Shown here: positions 8,801 to 16,697 of the stretch, piece after piece
Layout of the letters: every line of letters starts with the position of its first letter
Position numbering within the stretch: position 1 is the stretch's first letter
Assembly: GCA_020634855.1 (NCBI GenBank)
Contig: JACKAU010000007.1
Coordinates: 62,001 to 126,000 of the forward strand
Length of the DNA: 64,000 nt
DNA from: Anaerolineales bacterium
Lineage (GTDB): Bacteria; Chloroflexota; Anaerolineae; 4572-78; J111
Reading direction: 5' to 3'
Program-made: the position numbers and the translations under genes
Notes under the pieces: model-generated
What the model saw: the letters and a program-made list of their open reading frames with translations, nothing else
What the model was told of the DNA's origin: nothing
The model's database searches: none

Positions 8801-10675
8801 CTAATCAACTTCGTAACGAATATCCACTTGTTCCTGACCATCAGCCGCCACAGTGAGGGGCAGTCGCAGACGGCGAGTGTGGATCAAACACAACCGCTGA
8901 TCATTGGTTTGGCAGTAGTAGAGTGTCACCATCACATCGATCTCGGTCTCCTGTTCGACGGTGACGTTAAAGTGGGGCGGCTCAGCCGGCCCAAAAGTCA
9001 ACATCGTTTCACCCCACTGGATCATCTGCGGCGCGTCCGGATTGAGTTTGTACCCCTCCGACAGACTGATCGTCAGCGTCACCTCAACCTCGCCGGGAGC
9101 CACCTCCACTGGGGCCAACCGGTGGACCTCAGCCAAGTCTTGCGGCGCGGATCGCCCGACTAGCTGCTCCAACCCATGCAGCATCAATGTTTGTAGCGTA
9201 CCGGCCGCCAAGTCAGCCACGCGAATCAAATGGTTGTTCGTATCGGCGATGTACAACCGGCCCTCGCTGGCGACCACCCCTTCCGGCTCATACAGTTCGG
9301 CCTCGAAGAACGCCCCGTCCATATCGCCCGGCTGACCGGTTCCGATCAGCGTTTTGACCTCGCCCGTGGTCGGATCAAGCGTCTTGATCTTGTGGTTGTA
9401 GCTGTCGGCGATGTAGACCAAGCCGTCATAAAAGGTTAGCCCCGTGGGATGTTGGAGCCGAACATGGCCGCCGGTGCCGTCGACATCGCCAAACTCAAAT
9501 AATCCCTGACCAACCAGAGTCATCACCTGCGGATCTTCTCCCAGCGAAATAGCCCGGATAGCGCTGGCTTCGGCATCGGCGACAAACATATGGCCAAAGC
9601 CCACCGACAAATCGCTCGGTTGATTGAAGGCGGCTTCGGCCACGGGGCCATCGACCAGCGCTTCGGCCCCGGTGCCGGCAAAAATCCCCAGCCGGGTGTC
9701 ATCGACCAGCGCCCAAATCTGGTGCGAACCGGCCATCGCGATCAGCAGCACCGCCTCTTCGGACCACAAAGCCCACGGCGAACGCAGCGAAATATCGGTT
9801 GGGCCGCCAGAGCCTAACCGGCCGTGGGCCTTGTGACCGGTGCCGGCCACCGTGCGAACTTCGTTGGTTGCCAGATCGATGGCCCGGATGGCGTGGTTCT
9901 CGGTGTCGGCCACGTAGAGGTTAGGGCCGCTGAGGGTCATCCCGTGCGGATCATGAAACTGGGCTTCTCCGGCCGGGCCGTCCCGCAGACCCGGCTGGCC
10001 CGTACCGAAAACCTGCACAATCTCGCCGCTGCGGTCGTCGGCCGCCAGTTCGACTTTCAGCAGCCGATGGTGGCCGGTATCGGCGATAAATAAATAGCGG
10101 GCCGAACCCCCTTCCGGTTGGGCCAGCAAAAGTTTGGACGGATAGTGGAGCGGGCGGCCCGGTTCGGCGGCGCGCTCCGGACGCAGTTCGAGCGGCGTGC
10201 GGTCGAGCAGCTCTTTAGCCTCGAAATCGGCGATGAGCGTCTCGATTTTGGCCGCGTATTCCTCAGCCAGGATTTCGCCCGACTGGGTATCGACCACCTT
10301 GCCGCGTGGATCAATCAGCACCAATGTGGGCCAGGCCCGAATGGCGTACTGCTGCCATATCTGGAAGTCGGCATCATTGACCACCGGGTGATCGATGCCG
10401 TGGCGCATCATCGCCTCGCGGATATGGGCGGTCAGCTTCTCGCCGGGGAATTTAGCTGAGTGGACGCCGATAATGATCAGTTCATCGAGAAATTGTTCAC
10501 GGAGCAATCGCAACTGCGATTGATTGTGGAGGCAATTGATTCAGCCGAATGTCCAGAATTCCAGCACCACAATTTTACCGCGCAGTTGTCTCAGGCTGAG
10601 CGGCTGTGGCGTGTTGAGCCATTCCAAATCCGGCGGAAATTCGGGCGCGTTTACCGCGGGTTGTGTAAATAGCAT
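8801..10675 (-). CDS. Thioredoxin-like NHL-repeat protein (NHLRC2-like), probable selenoprotein with UGA at codon 45
   Basis: Read from ATG 10675 (AAGGA ribosome site 7 nt upstream) to TAG 8801, the frame is open for 625 codons except one TGA at 10543-10541. Residues 20-130 form a thioredoxin/redoxin fold: LRGKIVVLEFWTFG, then TGA, then INCLH. NHLRC2-type relatives have CINC at this place, so the TGA replaces the first Cys of the CxxC redox pair and the motif would be Sec-Ile-Asn-Cys. The sequence continues in frame with LLREQF, IIGVHSAKFP and the cis-Pro region RAWPTLVLID. Residues about 130-475 are six-bladed NHL propeller repeats (LYVADTENHAIRAID, VYIADSYNHKIKTLD and others), and the end is a beta-rich DsbD-N-like domain. 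No signal peptide is seen. A caller that stops at TGA would start at TTG 10513 and lose the active site. A nonsense mutation is the alternative. Confidence 0.85.
10505..10522 (-). promoter_or_regulatory. Candidate bacterial SECIS hairpin
   Basis: On the minus strand the bases just after the in-frame TGA contain a perfect inverted repeat: CAATCGC, loop AGTT, GCGATTG. The loop begins 25 nt after the TGA and has G as its second base, which fits the published bacterial SECIS pattern (loop 16-37 nt after UGA, a G in the first two loop bases). Flanking CAC/GTG and TTG/CAA pairs could extend the stem. It lies inside the coding sequence, as bacterial SECIS elements do. Confidence 0.75.
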
Positions 10676-10761
10676 TGACCTTTCCTTATTTCACTCAAGT
10701 TATCGCCTTGATATCCCAACCGAGGAGAAGGGAGTAAGGGAAAACAAATAGAACGCTCGCC

Positions 10762-10790
10762 ATTATCACCCTCTTGCTCCTCCGTAGCAA
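10762..10790 (-). promoter_or_regulatory. Candidate promoter of the NHL selenoprotein gene
   Basis: On the minus strand TTGCTA (10790-10785), a 17-bp spacer and GATAAT (10767-10762) match sigma-70 boxes at 4/6 and 5/6. Start near 10755, leaving about 80 nt before the ATG. Confidence 0.5.
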
Positions 10791-10803
10791 ATCTCCTACC
10801 AAA

Positions 10804-10843
10804 TCATCATTCATCCCTCATCACTCATCACTCATAATTCATC
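10804..10843. repeat. Imperfect short direct repeats (TCATCAC/TCATCCC units)
   Basis: A run of TCATCA-, TCATCCC- and TCATCAC-like heptamers in the divergent promoter region between the NHL gene and the cobalamin operon. It lies between the two promoters; function unknown, probably simple-sequence drift. Confidence 0.5.
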
Positions 10844-10855
10844 CTTCTCCTTGAT

Positions 10856-10884
10856 TTGACACTTCCCCTACACTCTGTTATGCT
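10856..10884 (+). promoter_or_regulatory. Strong promoter of the metallophosphoesterase-cobalamin operon
   Basis: TTGACA (10856-10861, 6/6), a 17-bp spacer and TATGCT (10879-10884, 4/6). The expected start is near 10891. It is the only good promoter seen ahead of the ten-gene run that ends at 21724. Confidence 0.75.
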
Positions 10885-10917
10885 TGGCCGTTGAAACCAG
10901 CCCGATGGGTAACCGAG

Positions 10918-10946
10918 CGGCCTTCTGACCGGGAGGCCGTTTTTTT
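10918..10946 (+). terminator. Intrinsic terminator in the operon leader (possible attenuator)
   Basis: CGGCCT(TC) at 10918-10925 pairs with (GG)AGGCCG at 10932-10939, about 8 bp with a 6-nt loop, followed directly by seven T (10940-10946). It falls about 30 nt after the predicted transcription start and ends 13 nt before the first ATG. An upstream GGCCG (10886-10890) is also complementary to the left arm. The only purine-rich ribosome-site-like sequence (GGGAGG) is inside the right arm. Confidence 0.7.
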
Positions 10947-10959
10947 ACGATTAAGCCGT

Positions 10960-11826
10960 ATGAAACTTGCCGTTCTCGCCGATATCCACGCTAACATAGT
11001 AGCCCTAGAAACCGTCACTGATCACCTCGAACACTGGCAGCCTGACTATATTGTGGTGGCGGGTGATACGGTCAATCGGGGGCCATGTCCGTTAGAATGC
11101 CTGGAGTTTGTGCTGGATAAAGCTCGGCAGCGCGGCTGGCAGCTCATCAAAGGCAATCACGAGGATTACGTTATCAATTTCGCCCACCCGGGAACGATCA
11201 GCAGCCCCGCCGAGTTCGATCTGTACCGCAGCGCCTATTGGACGTACGAGCAGCTCCATGAAGATGTCTCAGCCCTGGAAGCGATGGTCGATCAGATCGA
11301 CCTGGCAGCTCCCAACGGCGAAGCGGTCAAAATTGTCCACGCTTCGGTGCGCAGCAATCGCGACGGCCTCTTTCCCAAAAACACCGACGACCAACTGCGC
11401 CAAAAAATGTACGTGGCCGAAGAAGCGCCGCCGGCCGTCTTTTGCTGTGCGCATACGCACTGGCCGTTCGTACGCCACATCGATCAGACAATGGTGGTCA
11501 ACGTCGGTTCGGTTGGGTTGCCGTTCGACGGCGACTACCGGGCGGCTTACGCTCAAATCACCTGGGAGGCCAACCAGTGGCAGGCCGATATCATTCGGCT
11601 GGATTACGACTGGCATCAAACCGAGCAGGAGTATTTCACCACCGGCTTTTTACCCGATGGCGGGCCGCTGGTTGAGTTGATTCTGGATGAACTACGGATT
11701 GCCCGGCCCCATCTATTCCGCTGGACCCAACAATATGAAGCGGCCGTTTTGGCCGGTGAAATTACCATCGCCGAGTCGGTGCCGCTATATTTAGCCAAAC
11801 GCCGAGCCGAACTGCACGGCCATTAA
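10960..11826 (+). CDS. Calcineurin-like metallophosphoesterase (YfcE/phosphodiesterase type)
   Basis: A 288-residue binuclear-metal phosphoesterase. The metal-ligand motifs appear in order: D8-x-H10 (LADIHAN), G35-D36 with following Asn/Arg (GDTVNRG), G65-N66-H67-E68 (KGNHED), the lone His in IVHASVR, and the AHTHW pair near residue 165. These fit a small-molecule or nucleotide phosphodiesterase of the YfcE/MJ0936 group; the substrate cannot be read from sequence. The start is set at ATG 10960 (MKLAVLADIHAN), where family homology begins; the open frame extends back to a TTG at 10891, but that overlaps the leader and terminator. No good ribosome site precedes this ATG. It is the first gene of the cobalamin operon, 30 nt before cbiX. 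Confidence 0.9.
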   Translation: MKLAVLADIHANIVALETVTDHLEHWQPDYIVVAGDTVNRGPCPLECLEFVLDKARQRGWQLIKGNHEDYVINFAHPGTISSPAEFDLYRSAYWTYEQLHEDVSALEAMVDQIDLAAPNGEAVKIVHASVRSNRDGLFPKNTDDQLRQKMYVAEEAPPAVFCCAHTHWPFVRHIDQTMVVNVGSVGLPFDGDYRAAYAQITWEANQWQADIIRLDYDWHQTEQEYFTTGFLPDGGPLVELILDELRIARPHLFRWTQQYEAAVLAGEITIAESVPLYLAKRRAELHGH

Positions 11827-11856
11827 CCCGCGACACCGATCAGGAGGTAAACCCCA

Positions 11857-13320
11857 ATGACCAACCCGTCAGCCGTAACAACGGCAACGATTTCGCTTCA
11901 TACCGCGCCGGATGCGGTGCTGCTTATCGGCCACGGCAGCCGTGATGCAGCCGCCATCGCCGAATACAACCAGTTCGCCACTATCCTGGCCGATCACCTC
12001 AAACTGCCGGTCCATTCCTGTTTCCTGGAATTCGCCGACCCACCGATTGTCGAAGGTGTTCGCGCCTGTGTCGAAGCCGGAGCCAACCATGTGGTCGCCT
12101 TGCCGCTCTTTCTTGGCCCGGCCGGTCATCAAAAAAATGACGTTCCGGCCATCCTTAACTGGGCCAAAACCGAATGGCCGCAGATCGACTTCAAATACGG
12201 CACGCCGCTAGGCGCCTTGCCGCAAATCATCGATGTCCTGGCTCAACGCGCGGCCGAGGCCATTGACCGCAGCCCAAACGCCATTCCCGCCGCGCAGACC
12301 GCCTTGATTTTAGTGGGGCGCGGCAGCCGCGATCCCGACAGCAACTCGGATGTGGCCAAAGCGGCCCGGATGCTGTGGGAGGGGCGCGACTATGGCTGGG
12401 TGGAAACCGCCTTCTACTCCCTGGCCCAACCCGATATCGAAACGGTCATCGAACGCTGTGTGAAGTTAGGCGCGCGCCGGGTCGTCACCATGCCCTATTT
12501 GCTTTTTACGGGGATCATTCGCCAACGGCTCGATGACCGCGCCCTGGCCACCCAAACCCGTTATCCGGATATAGAAATCCTAACCGCCGAACATCTTAGC
12601 ACCCATCCGGGTATTGTCGAGGCCGTTTTGTACCGCTATGAGCAGGTACTGGACGGCACGGCAGCAATGACGTGTGACCTTTGCAAATATCGCCACCAGA
12701 TGGTCGGTTTTGAAGACGAACATGGCCTGCCGCAGACGTCTGATCATCACCACGGCCTGCGCGGCGTGGGCCACAGCCATAGCCACAGTCATAGCCATCA
12801 TCATGGACCGAACCCGCCGGCCAACAACCTGCTGCCCCCACGCTACCAAAATGGCGAAGAGGTCAGCGCCGCACCGATGGGATCGACGCCGTTCAAATTC
12901 AAAGAGGACGGCAGCCCGGCTTGGGATGAAATGTGGACCGACTTCTGCGATCTAGCTCTGGCCGGCGGCCCGCCCCATCGCGGCAACTTGCTAGAGCCGG
13001 TTCTGCCCGACGATGTCCGGGCCAACCCCCAGGCTTACGAAGCCGTTCTGACCGAACTGGAGCGCGGCCTGCGTATGGTAACCGGGCTGCCGGTTATCCG
13101 CAGCGAGGCCCTCGGCTGGATCGGCCTGGCCTGCTCCGATGAAGAGATGGCGCTGTGGCTCCTGCGAGCCATTGTGATCGAAAACATCACGGTCCGGCGC
13201 GAGGACAATGTCCTGTACTTTCCGGCCGGCCCTGATTTCAAGTTGGAAGCCGAGATCAAGAATATTATTACGGCTGTGGCGAAAACGCATCACTATTGGG
13301 CTGAGCATTTGAACGGATAG
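11857..13320 (+). CDS. cbiX: Sirohydrochlorin cobaltochelatase CbiX (long, two-lobe) with His-rich linker and extra C-terminal domain
   Basis: A 487-residue protein. Residues 18-270 are the two-lobe class II chelatase that inserts cobalt into sirohydrochlorin. The N-lobe has the catalytic His26 (LLIGHGSRD) and the GPAGHQKNDVP segment; the C-lobe begins ILVGRGSRDPDSNSD, with Arg155 at the place of the His, a form also seen in cyanobacterial-type homologues. Residues about 296-318 are a His/Ser-rich stretch likely to bind or store Co or Ni ions. Residues about 345-487 form an additional domain I do not recognise (MWTDFCDLAL ... FKLEAEIKNI). AGGAGG lies 9 nt before ATG. It starts the early-cobalt (anaerobic) route, matched by cbiD and cbiG downstream. 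A ferrochelatase role for siroheme is a less likely alternative. Confidence 0.9.
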   Translation: MTNPSAVTTATISLHTAPDAVLLIGHGSRDAAAIAEYNQFATILADHLKLPVHSCFLEFADPPIVEGVRACVEAGANHVVALPLFLGPAGHQKNDVPAILNWAKTEWPQIDFKYGTPLGALPQIIDVLAQRAAEAIDRSPNAIPAAQTALILVGRGSRDPDSNSDVAKAARMLWEGRDYGWVETAFYSLAQPDIETVIERCVKLGARRVVTMPYLLFTGIIRQRLDDRALATQTRYPDIEILTAEHLSTHPGIVEAVLYRYEQVLDGTAAMTCDLCKYRHQMVGFEDEHGLPQTSDHHHGLRGVGHSHSHSHSHHHGPNPPANNLLPPRYQNGEEVSAAPMGSTPFKFKEDGSPAWDEMWTDFCDLALAGGPPHRGNLLEPVLPDDVRANPQAYEAVLTELERGLRMVTGLPVIRSEALGWIGLACSDEEMALWLLRAIVIENITVRREDNVLYFPAGPDFKLEAEIKNIITAVAKTHHYWAEHLNG

Positions 13321-13377
13321 GTGATTGGAGATTAGGAGATTGGGAGATTATAGATCGAATAAATAGTGGAATAAACG

Positions 13378-14040
13378 ATGACCGAACCCTACCTTACCAA
13401 CCCAAAAACTATTGCTGGCGACTCGTTTGCGCTAATTCGACAGGAACTGGCCGTGGCCGGCTTCCGTTTCGCCGCCCCACAAGCCGATATCATCGAGCGG
13501 ATCATCCACAGCACCGCCGATTTCGATTTCGCCGAAACGACCCACTTCAGCCCCAATGCGGTTGAGGCCGGGATCGCGGCGCTAAAGAACGGTTGCCCGA
13601 TCATTTGTGATGTAAATATGGTCCGCGTTGGGATCAGCCAGCCTCGGGTAGCCGATTTGGGCGGGACAATCGACTGCTTTGTGGCCGAGCCGGTTGTCCG
13701 GCAGCGAGCCGAGGCTGCCGAGACCACTCGCAGCGCGATGGGCATTCGCTGGGCGGCGGAGCAGGGGTTGATCGACGGCGGGCTGGTCGTCATCGGCAAC
13801 GCGCCGACGGCCCTATTTGAAGCGATCAAACTTATCGACGAAGGCGTTCGGCCGGCCCTGATCGTAGGCGTGCCGGTTGGCTTTGTCAGCACAGTTGAAA
13901 GCAAAGCGGCCCTGGCCGAGGTGACGGCTGTCCCGTGGATTACCACCTTGGGCCGCAAAGGCGGCACGCCTGTCGCCGTAGCCGTAGTCAACGCGCTGCT
14001 GCGGTTGGCGGTCGATGCTAAGGCTGAGGAAGTGGATTAA
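13378..14040 (+). CDS. cbiC: Cobalt-precorrin-8 methylmutase
   Basis: A 220-residue protein of normal length for CbiC/CobH, which moves the methyl group from C-11 to C-12 to make cobyrinate. The active-site His is H44 in RIIHSTADFDF. Other family blocks are CPIICDVNMVRVGI, GNAPTALFEAI and ALIVGVPVGFVSTVESK, and TLGRKGGTPVAVA near the end. The ribosome site is weak; 57 nt with short GGAGATT repeats separate it from cbiX. It lies 6 nt before cbiD, so the two are co-transcribed. Confidence 0.95.
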   Translation: MTEPYLTNPKTIAGDSFALIRQELAVAGFRFAAPQADIIERIIHSTADFDFAETTHFSPNAVEAGIAALKNGCPIICDVNMVRVGISQPRVADLGGTIDCFVAEPVVRQRAEAAETTRSAMGIRWAAEQGLIDGGLVVIGNAPTALFEAIKLIDEGVRPALIVGVPVGFVSTVESKAALAEVTAVPWITTLGRKGGTPVAVAVVNALLRLAVDAKAEEVD

Positions 14041-14046
14041 GAAATA

Positions 14047-15411
14047 ATGACAACCACTAACGACACCACCCCCAAATACCCCGTGCCGCCTCGCAACCGG
14101 CAGGGTCAACGAACAGGTTTTACCACCGGTAGTAACGCTTCGGCGGCGGCCAAAGCGGCGACCATTGCCCTGCTAACCGGCGAATGGCCCGACCAGGTGA
14201 CCATTAGCCTGCCCATCGGCGAAACGGCAACGATGACGCCGGTGGAATGCGAATTGACCGACGAGTCAGCCTACTGCTGCATGGTCAAAGATGCCGGCGA
14301 CGATCCGGATGTCACCCACGGCGCACTGATCTGCGCCCGAGTCAGCCGTAGCAGCCAACCGGGCCTCCAGTTGGACGGTGGCCAGGGCGTCGGGCGCGTA
14401 ACGCTGCCCGGCTTGGGCCTGGAGGTCGGCGGGCCGGCCATCAATCCGGTGCCGCGCCGCCAGATTCGAGACAACGTCACCGAGGCCGTGAGTGAATTCG
14501 CGCCCGGCGGCGAAGCGTTTCTGGCAACTCAGGGTCTGGATGTGGTCATCAGCGTGCCGGAAGGGGAAGCATTGGCCCAGAAAACGCTCAACGCCCGGCT
14601 CGGCATCATCGGCGGCATCAGCATCCTGGGGACGACGGGCAAAGTCTTTCCTTACAGCACCGCTGCCTGGCGGGCCAGCGTCATCCAGGCGGTTGAGGTC
14701 GCGGCCAAGAACAGCACGGCCAAAGTCGTTATGGCGACCGGCGGCCGCTCGGAGCGGTTTGCCATGCAGATTTTCCCGGAACTACCGGACGTCGCCTTCG
14801 TCGAGCTAAGCATCTTTACCGGCGACGCCCTCAAAACCTGCGTCGCCCACGGTGTCGAGTCGGCGGTATTTGTCGGCATGATCGGCAAGATGGTCAAGAC
14901 CGCCCAAGGTCATATGACCACCCACGTAGCCGGCAACCAGGTCGATTTTGAATTTCTGGCCCAGGTTTGCCGCGACTGTCAGGCGCCGGCCGAACTGGTC
15001 GAGGCCGTGGCCGGGGGCAACACCGGCCGCCATTTTCTGGAGTTGTGCCAAGAATTCGAATTTATGGAGCCGGTGCAGCGGGTGGTTGACCTGGCCCTGC
15101 AAAGTTGCCGGGACTTCGTGCGCAGCCAGGATGGCGAGATGGAATTAGAAACGATCCTGGTCGATTTCGATGGGACGGTCCTGGCTCGGGCCAAGGGCGA
15201 CAAACCACCGCGCTTGGCCGGCCGCTATCAGCCGGCTGAAACGCTGATCGAGCGACTCAGCGCCGATCCGGCCCACTCGTATGATGACGAAGCGGTGATG
15301 GGGCAGCGTCGCAACGAGGCTCTGGGCCGGCAAGGCCGCGTCGGCGACCGCACCTGGGATGAAGAGATGGCCCGGCGTCAAGAAAAAGAGGCCAAGAAGC
15401 GGGGTGAGTAG
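14047..15411 (+). CDS. cbiD: Cobalt-precorrin-5B C1-methyltransferase CbiD with C-terminal extension
   Basis: A 454-residue protein; CbiD methylates C-1 of the corrin ring in the anaerobic branch. The signature RTGFTTGSNASAAAKAA (about residues 19-35) and the blocks VKDAGDDPDVTHG, GVGRVTLPGLG, GGISILGTTGK and MIGKMVKTAQGHMTTH are all present. Typical CbiD is about 360-380 residues, so the last 75 or so residues, which are charged and end in a Lys/Glu-rich tail, are an addition. The 3' end overlaps the cbiET frame. Together with cbiG and cbiX it places the pathway in the oxygen-independent branch. Confidence 0.95.
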   Translation: MTTTNDTTPKYPVPPRNRQGQRTGFTTGSNASAAAKAATIALLTGEWPDQVTISLPIGETATMTPVECELTDESAYCCMVKDAGDDPDVTHGALICARVSRSSQPGLQLDGGQGVGRVTLPGLGLEVGGPAINPVPRRQIRDNVTEAVSEFAPGGEAFLATQGLDVVISVPEGEALAQKTLNARLGIIGGISILGTTGKVFPYSTAAWRASVIQAVEVAAKNSTAKVVMATGGRSERFAMQIFPELPDVAFVELSIFTGDALKTCVAHGVESAVFVGMIGKMVKTAQGHMTTHVAGNQVDFEFLAQVCRDCQAPAELVEAVAGGNTGRHFLELCQEFEFMEPVQRVVDLALQSCRDFVRSQDGEMELETILVDFDGTVLARAKGDKPPRLAGRYQPAETLIERLSADPAHSYDDEAVMGQRRNEALGRQGRVGDRTWDEEMARRQEKEAKKRGE

Positions 15412-16654
15412 GTTAGCAACGCCCTCTCGAATTTTGATTATCGGCCTTAGCGCGGCGGGCGCGGCCAGCTTACCGGCTCATCTTCTGACGCGCATCGAAA
15501 CGGCGGACCTGTTGGCCGGCGGCCGCCGTCATCTCAGCTACTTCCCCTCATTTACCGGCGAACAATGCCCCATTGAGGCCGATATCGACGCCGTCGTGGC
15601 CCGGCTCAAACAAGCCCAGGCCAACGGCCAACAAGCGGTGGTGCTGGCTTCCGGCGATCCCCTCTGTTTCGGCATTGGGGCCAGCCTGCGGCGCTACTTC
15701 CCGGCGGAAGCCCTGGAGATCATCCCGGCGGCGACTGCTTTTCAACTGGCCTTTGCCGCTCTGGCCGAACCGTGGAGCGACGCCCTGCTGCTCAGCGCCC
15801 ACGCTCGTCCCCTGAACGAGGTCGTCGCCAAAGCTCAAACCGCACCCAAAGCGGCCATTTTGACCGATAACCGGCATACCCCCCCGGTCATTGCCCAGGC
15901 CCTACTCGCGGCCGGCTTCGCGCCGGACAGTCCCTGCGCCGTCTGCGAAAATTTGGGCAGCGACGCGCAGCGCGTTGTGCGAACCACGCTCGGCGATATT
16001 GACCAGGAAAGCTACGCCCCCTTGAATGTCTTCATCGTCTGGCAGCATCAAGTTCCAACCGGCGGGGAGATCCCGCCGCCCGCTCTCCCCGCCCCCATCC
16101 CGCCCGGCCTGTCTGACGAAGCCTTTGCGACCTCTGCCGGACAGATTACCAAACGGGAAATCCGGCTGCTCAGCCTGGCCGAACTGCGGCTGAAACCGGG
16201 TGCGGTGATGTGGGACATCGGGGCCGGCAGCGGGGCCGTCGGCATCGAGGCGGCGCGGGCGGTACCGACGGCCACTGTCTATGCCGTCGAAAAACGGGCC
16301 GACTTTTTCCACTACGCCCAAGAGAATTTAACTCGCTTTCCCGCGCCCAACCTACATCTATGGCACGGCGTCGCCCCAGAGGCGGTCGCCGACTGGCCGG
16401 ACCCTGATGCCGTGTTTATCGGCGGCAGCGGCGGGCGAATGACCGAGCTAATCGCCATCGTCCAACAGCGACTCCGGCCGGGCGGTCGGCTGGTGATTAA
16501 TCTGGCGACATTGGAAAATCTGGCTAAAATACGGAATTTACTACCCACCGCCCGCCTGACCCAGGTCCAGATTAGCCGGGGCGTACCGATTCTGGATATG
16601 GTTCGATTAGAGGCGTTGAATCCGGTGTTTGTAGTGGTCTGGAGCCGAGATTGA
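15404..16654 (+). CDS. cbiET: CbiE-CbiT fusion: precorrin-7 C5-methyltransferase / C15-methyltransferase (decarboxylating)
   Basis: A fused two-enzyme protein (CobL-like) of about 416 residues. The N-terminal half is the tetrapyrrole methylase CbiE (ILIIGLSAAG, ASGDPLCFGIGA, EIIPAATAFQLAFA). The C-terminal half, from about residue 235, is a Rossmann methyltransferase CbiT with the SAM loop DIGAGSGAVGIE and the GGSGGRMTELI block. It methylates C-5 and C-15 and removes the C-12 acetate carboxyl. An ATG at 15359 would give 53 nt of overlap with cbiD; I prefer GTG 15404, which overlaps by 8 nt and starts just before the conserved strand, though neither has an ideal ribosome site. Confidence 0.92.
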   Translation: MSRLATPSRILIIGLSAAGAASLPAHLLTRIETADLLAGGRRHLSYFPSFTGEQCPIEADIDAVVARLKQAQANGQQAVVLASGDPLCFGIGASLRRYFPAEALEIIPAATAFQLAFAALAEPWSDALLLSAHARPLNEVVAKAQTAPKAAILTDNRHTPPVIAQALLAAGFAPDSPCAVCENLGSDAQRVVRTTLGDIDQESYAPLNVFIVWQHQVPTGGEIPPPALPAPIPPGLSDEAFATSAGQITKREIRLLSLAELRLKPGAVMWDIGAGSGAVGIEAARAVPTATVYAVEKRADFFHYAQENLTRFPAPNLHLWHGVAPEAVADWPDPDAVFIGGSGGRMTELIAIVQQRLRPGGRLVINLATLENLAKIRNLLPTARLTQVQISRGVPILDMVRLEALNPVFVVVWSRD

Positions 16655-16697
16655 TAGAGTTTGAAGATAGAGCTGGGAGATAAAGGAGGTAAAGTCA

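Noticed and set aside
8801..10513. NHL-repeat gene starting at TTG 10513
   Set aside because: It begins in the middle of the thioredoxin fold, without a ribosome site, and drops the conserved N-terminus. The reading frame upstream of the TGA is clearly the same gene.
10541..10543. TGA as an ordinary nonsense mutation (pseudogene)
   Set aside because: The rest of the gene shows no other stop or frameshift and the TGA is at the one residue where Sec for Cys is expected. Kept only as the alternative explanation.
10886..10946. Cobalamin riboswitch in the operon leader
   Set aside because: The leader is about 55-70 nt and lacks the B12-box and the size needed; only the terminator hairpin is supported.
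10891..10959. Longer metallophosphoesterase from TTG 10891
   Set aside because: It would start at the predicted transcription start and translate the terminator hairpin; family homology begins at ATG 10960.
14806..15102. Antisense frames in the cobalamin genes
   Set aside because: High-GC coding strands leave long open antisense frames; none has a recognisable product.
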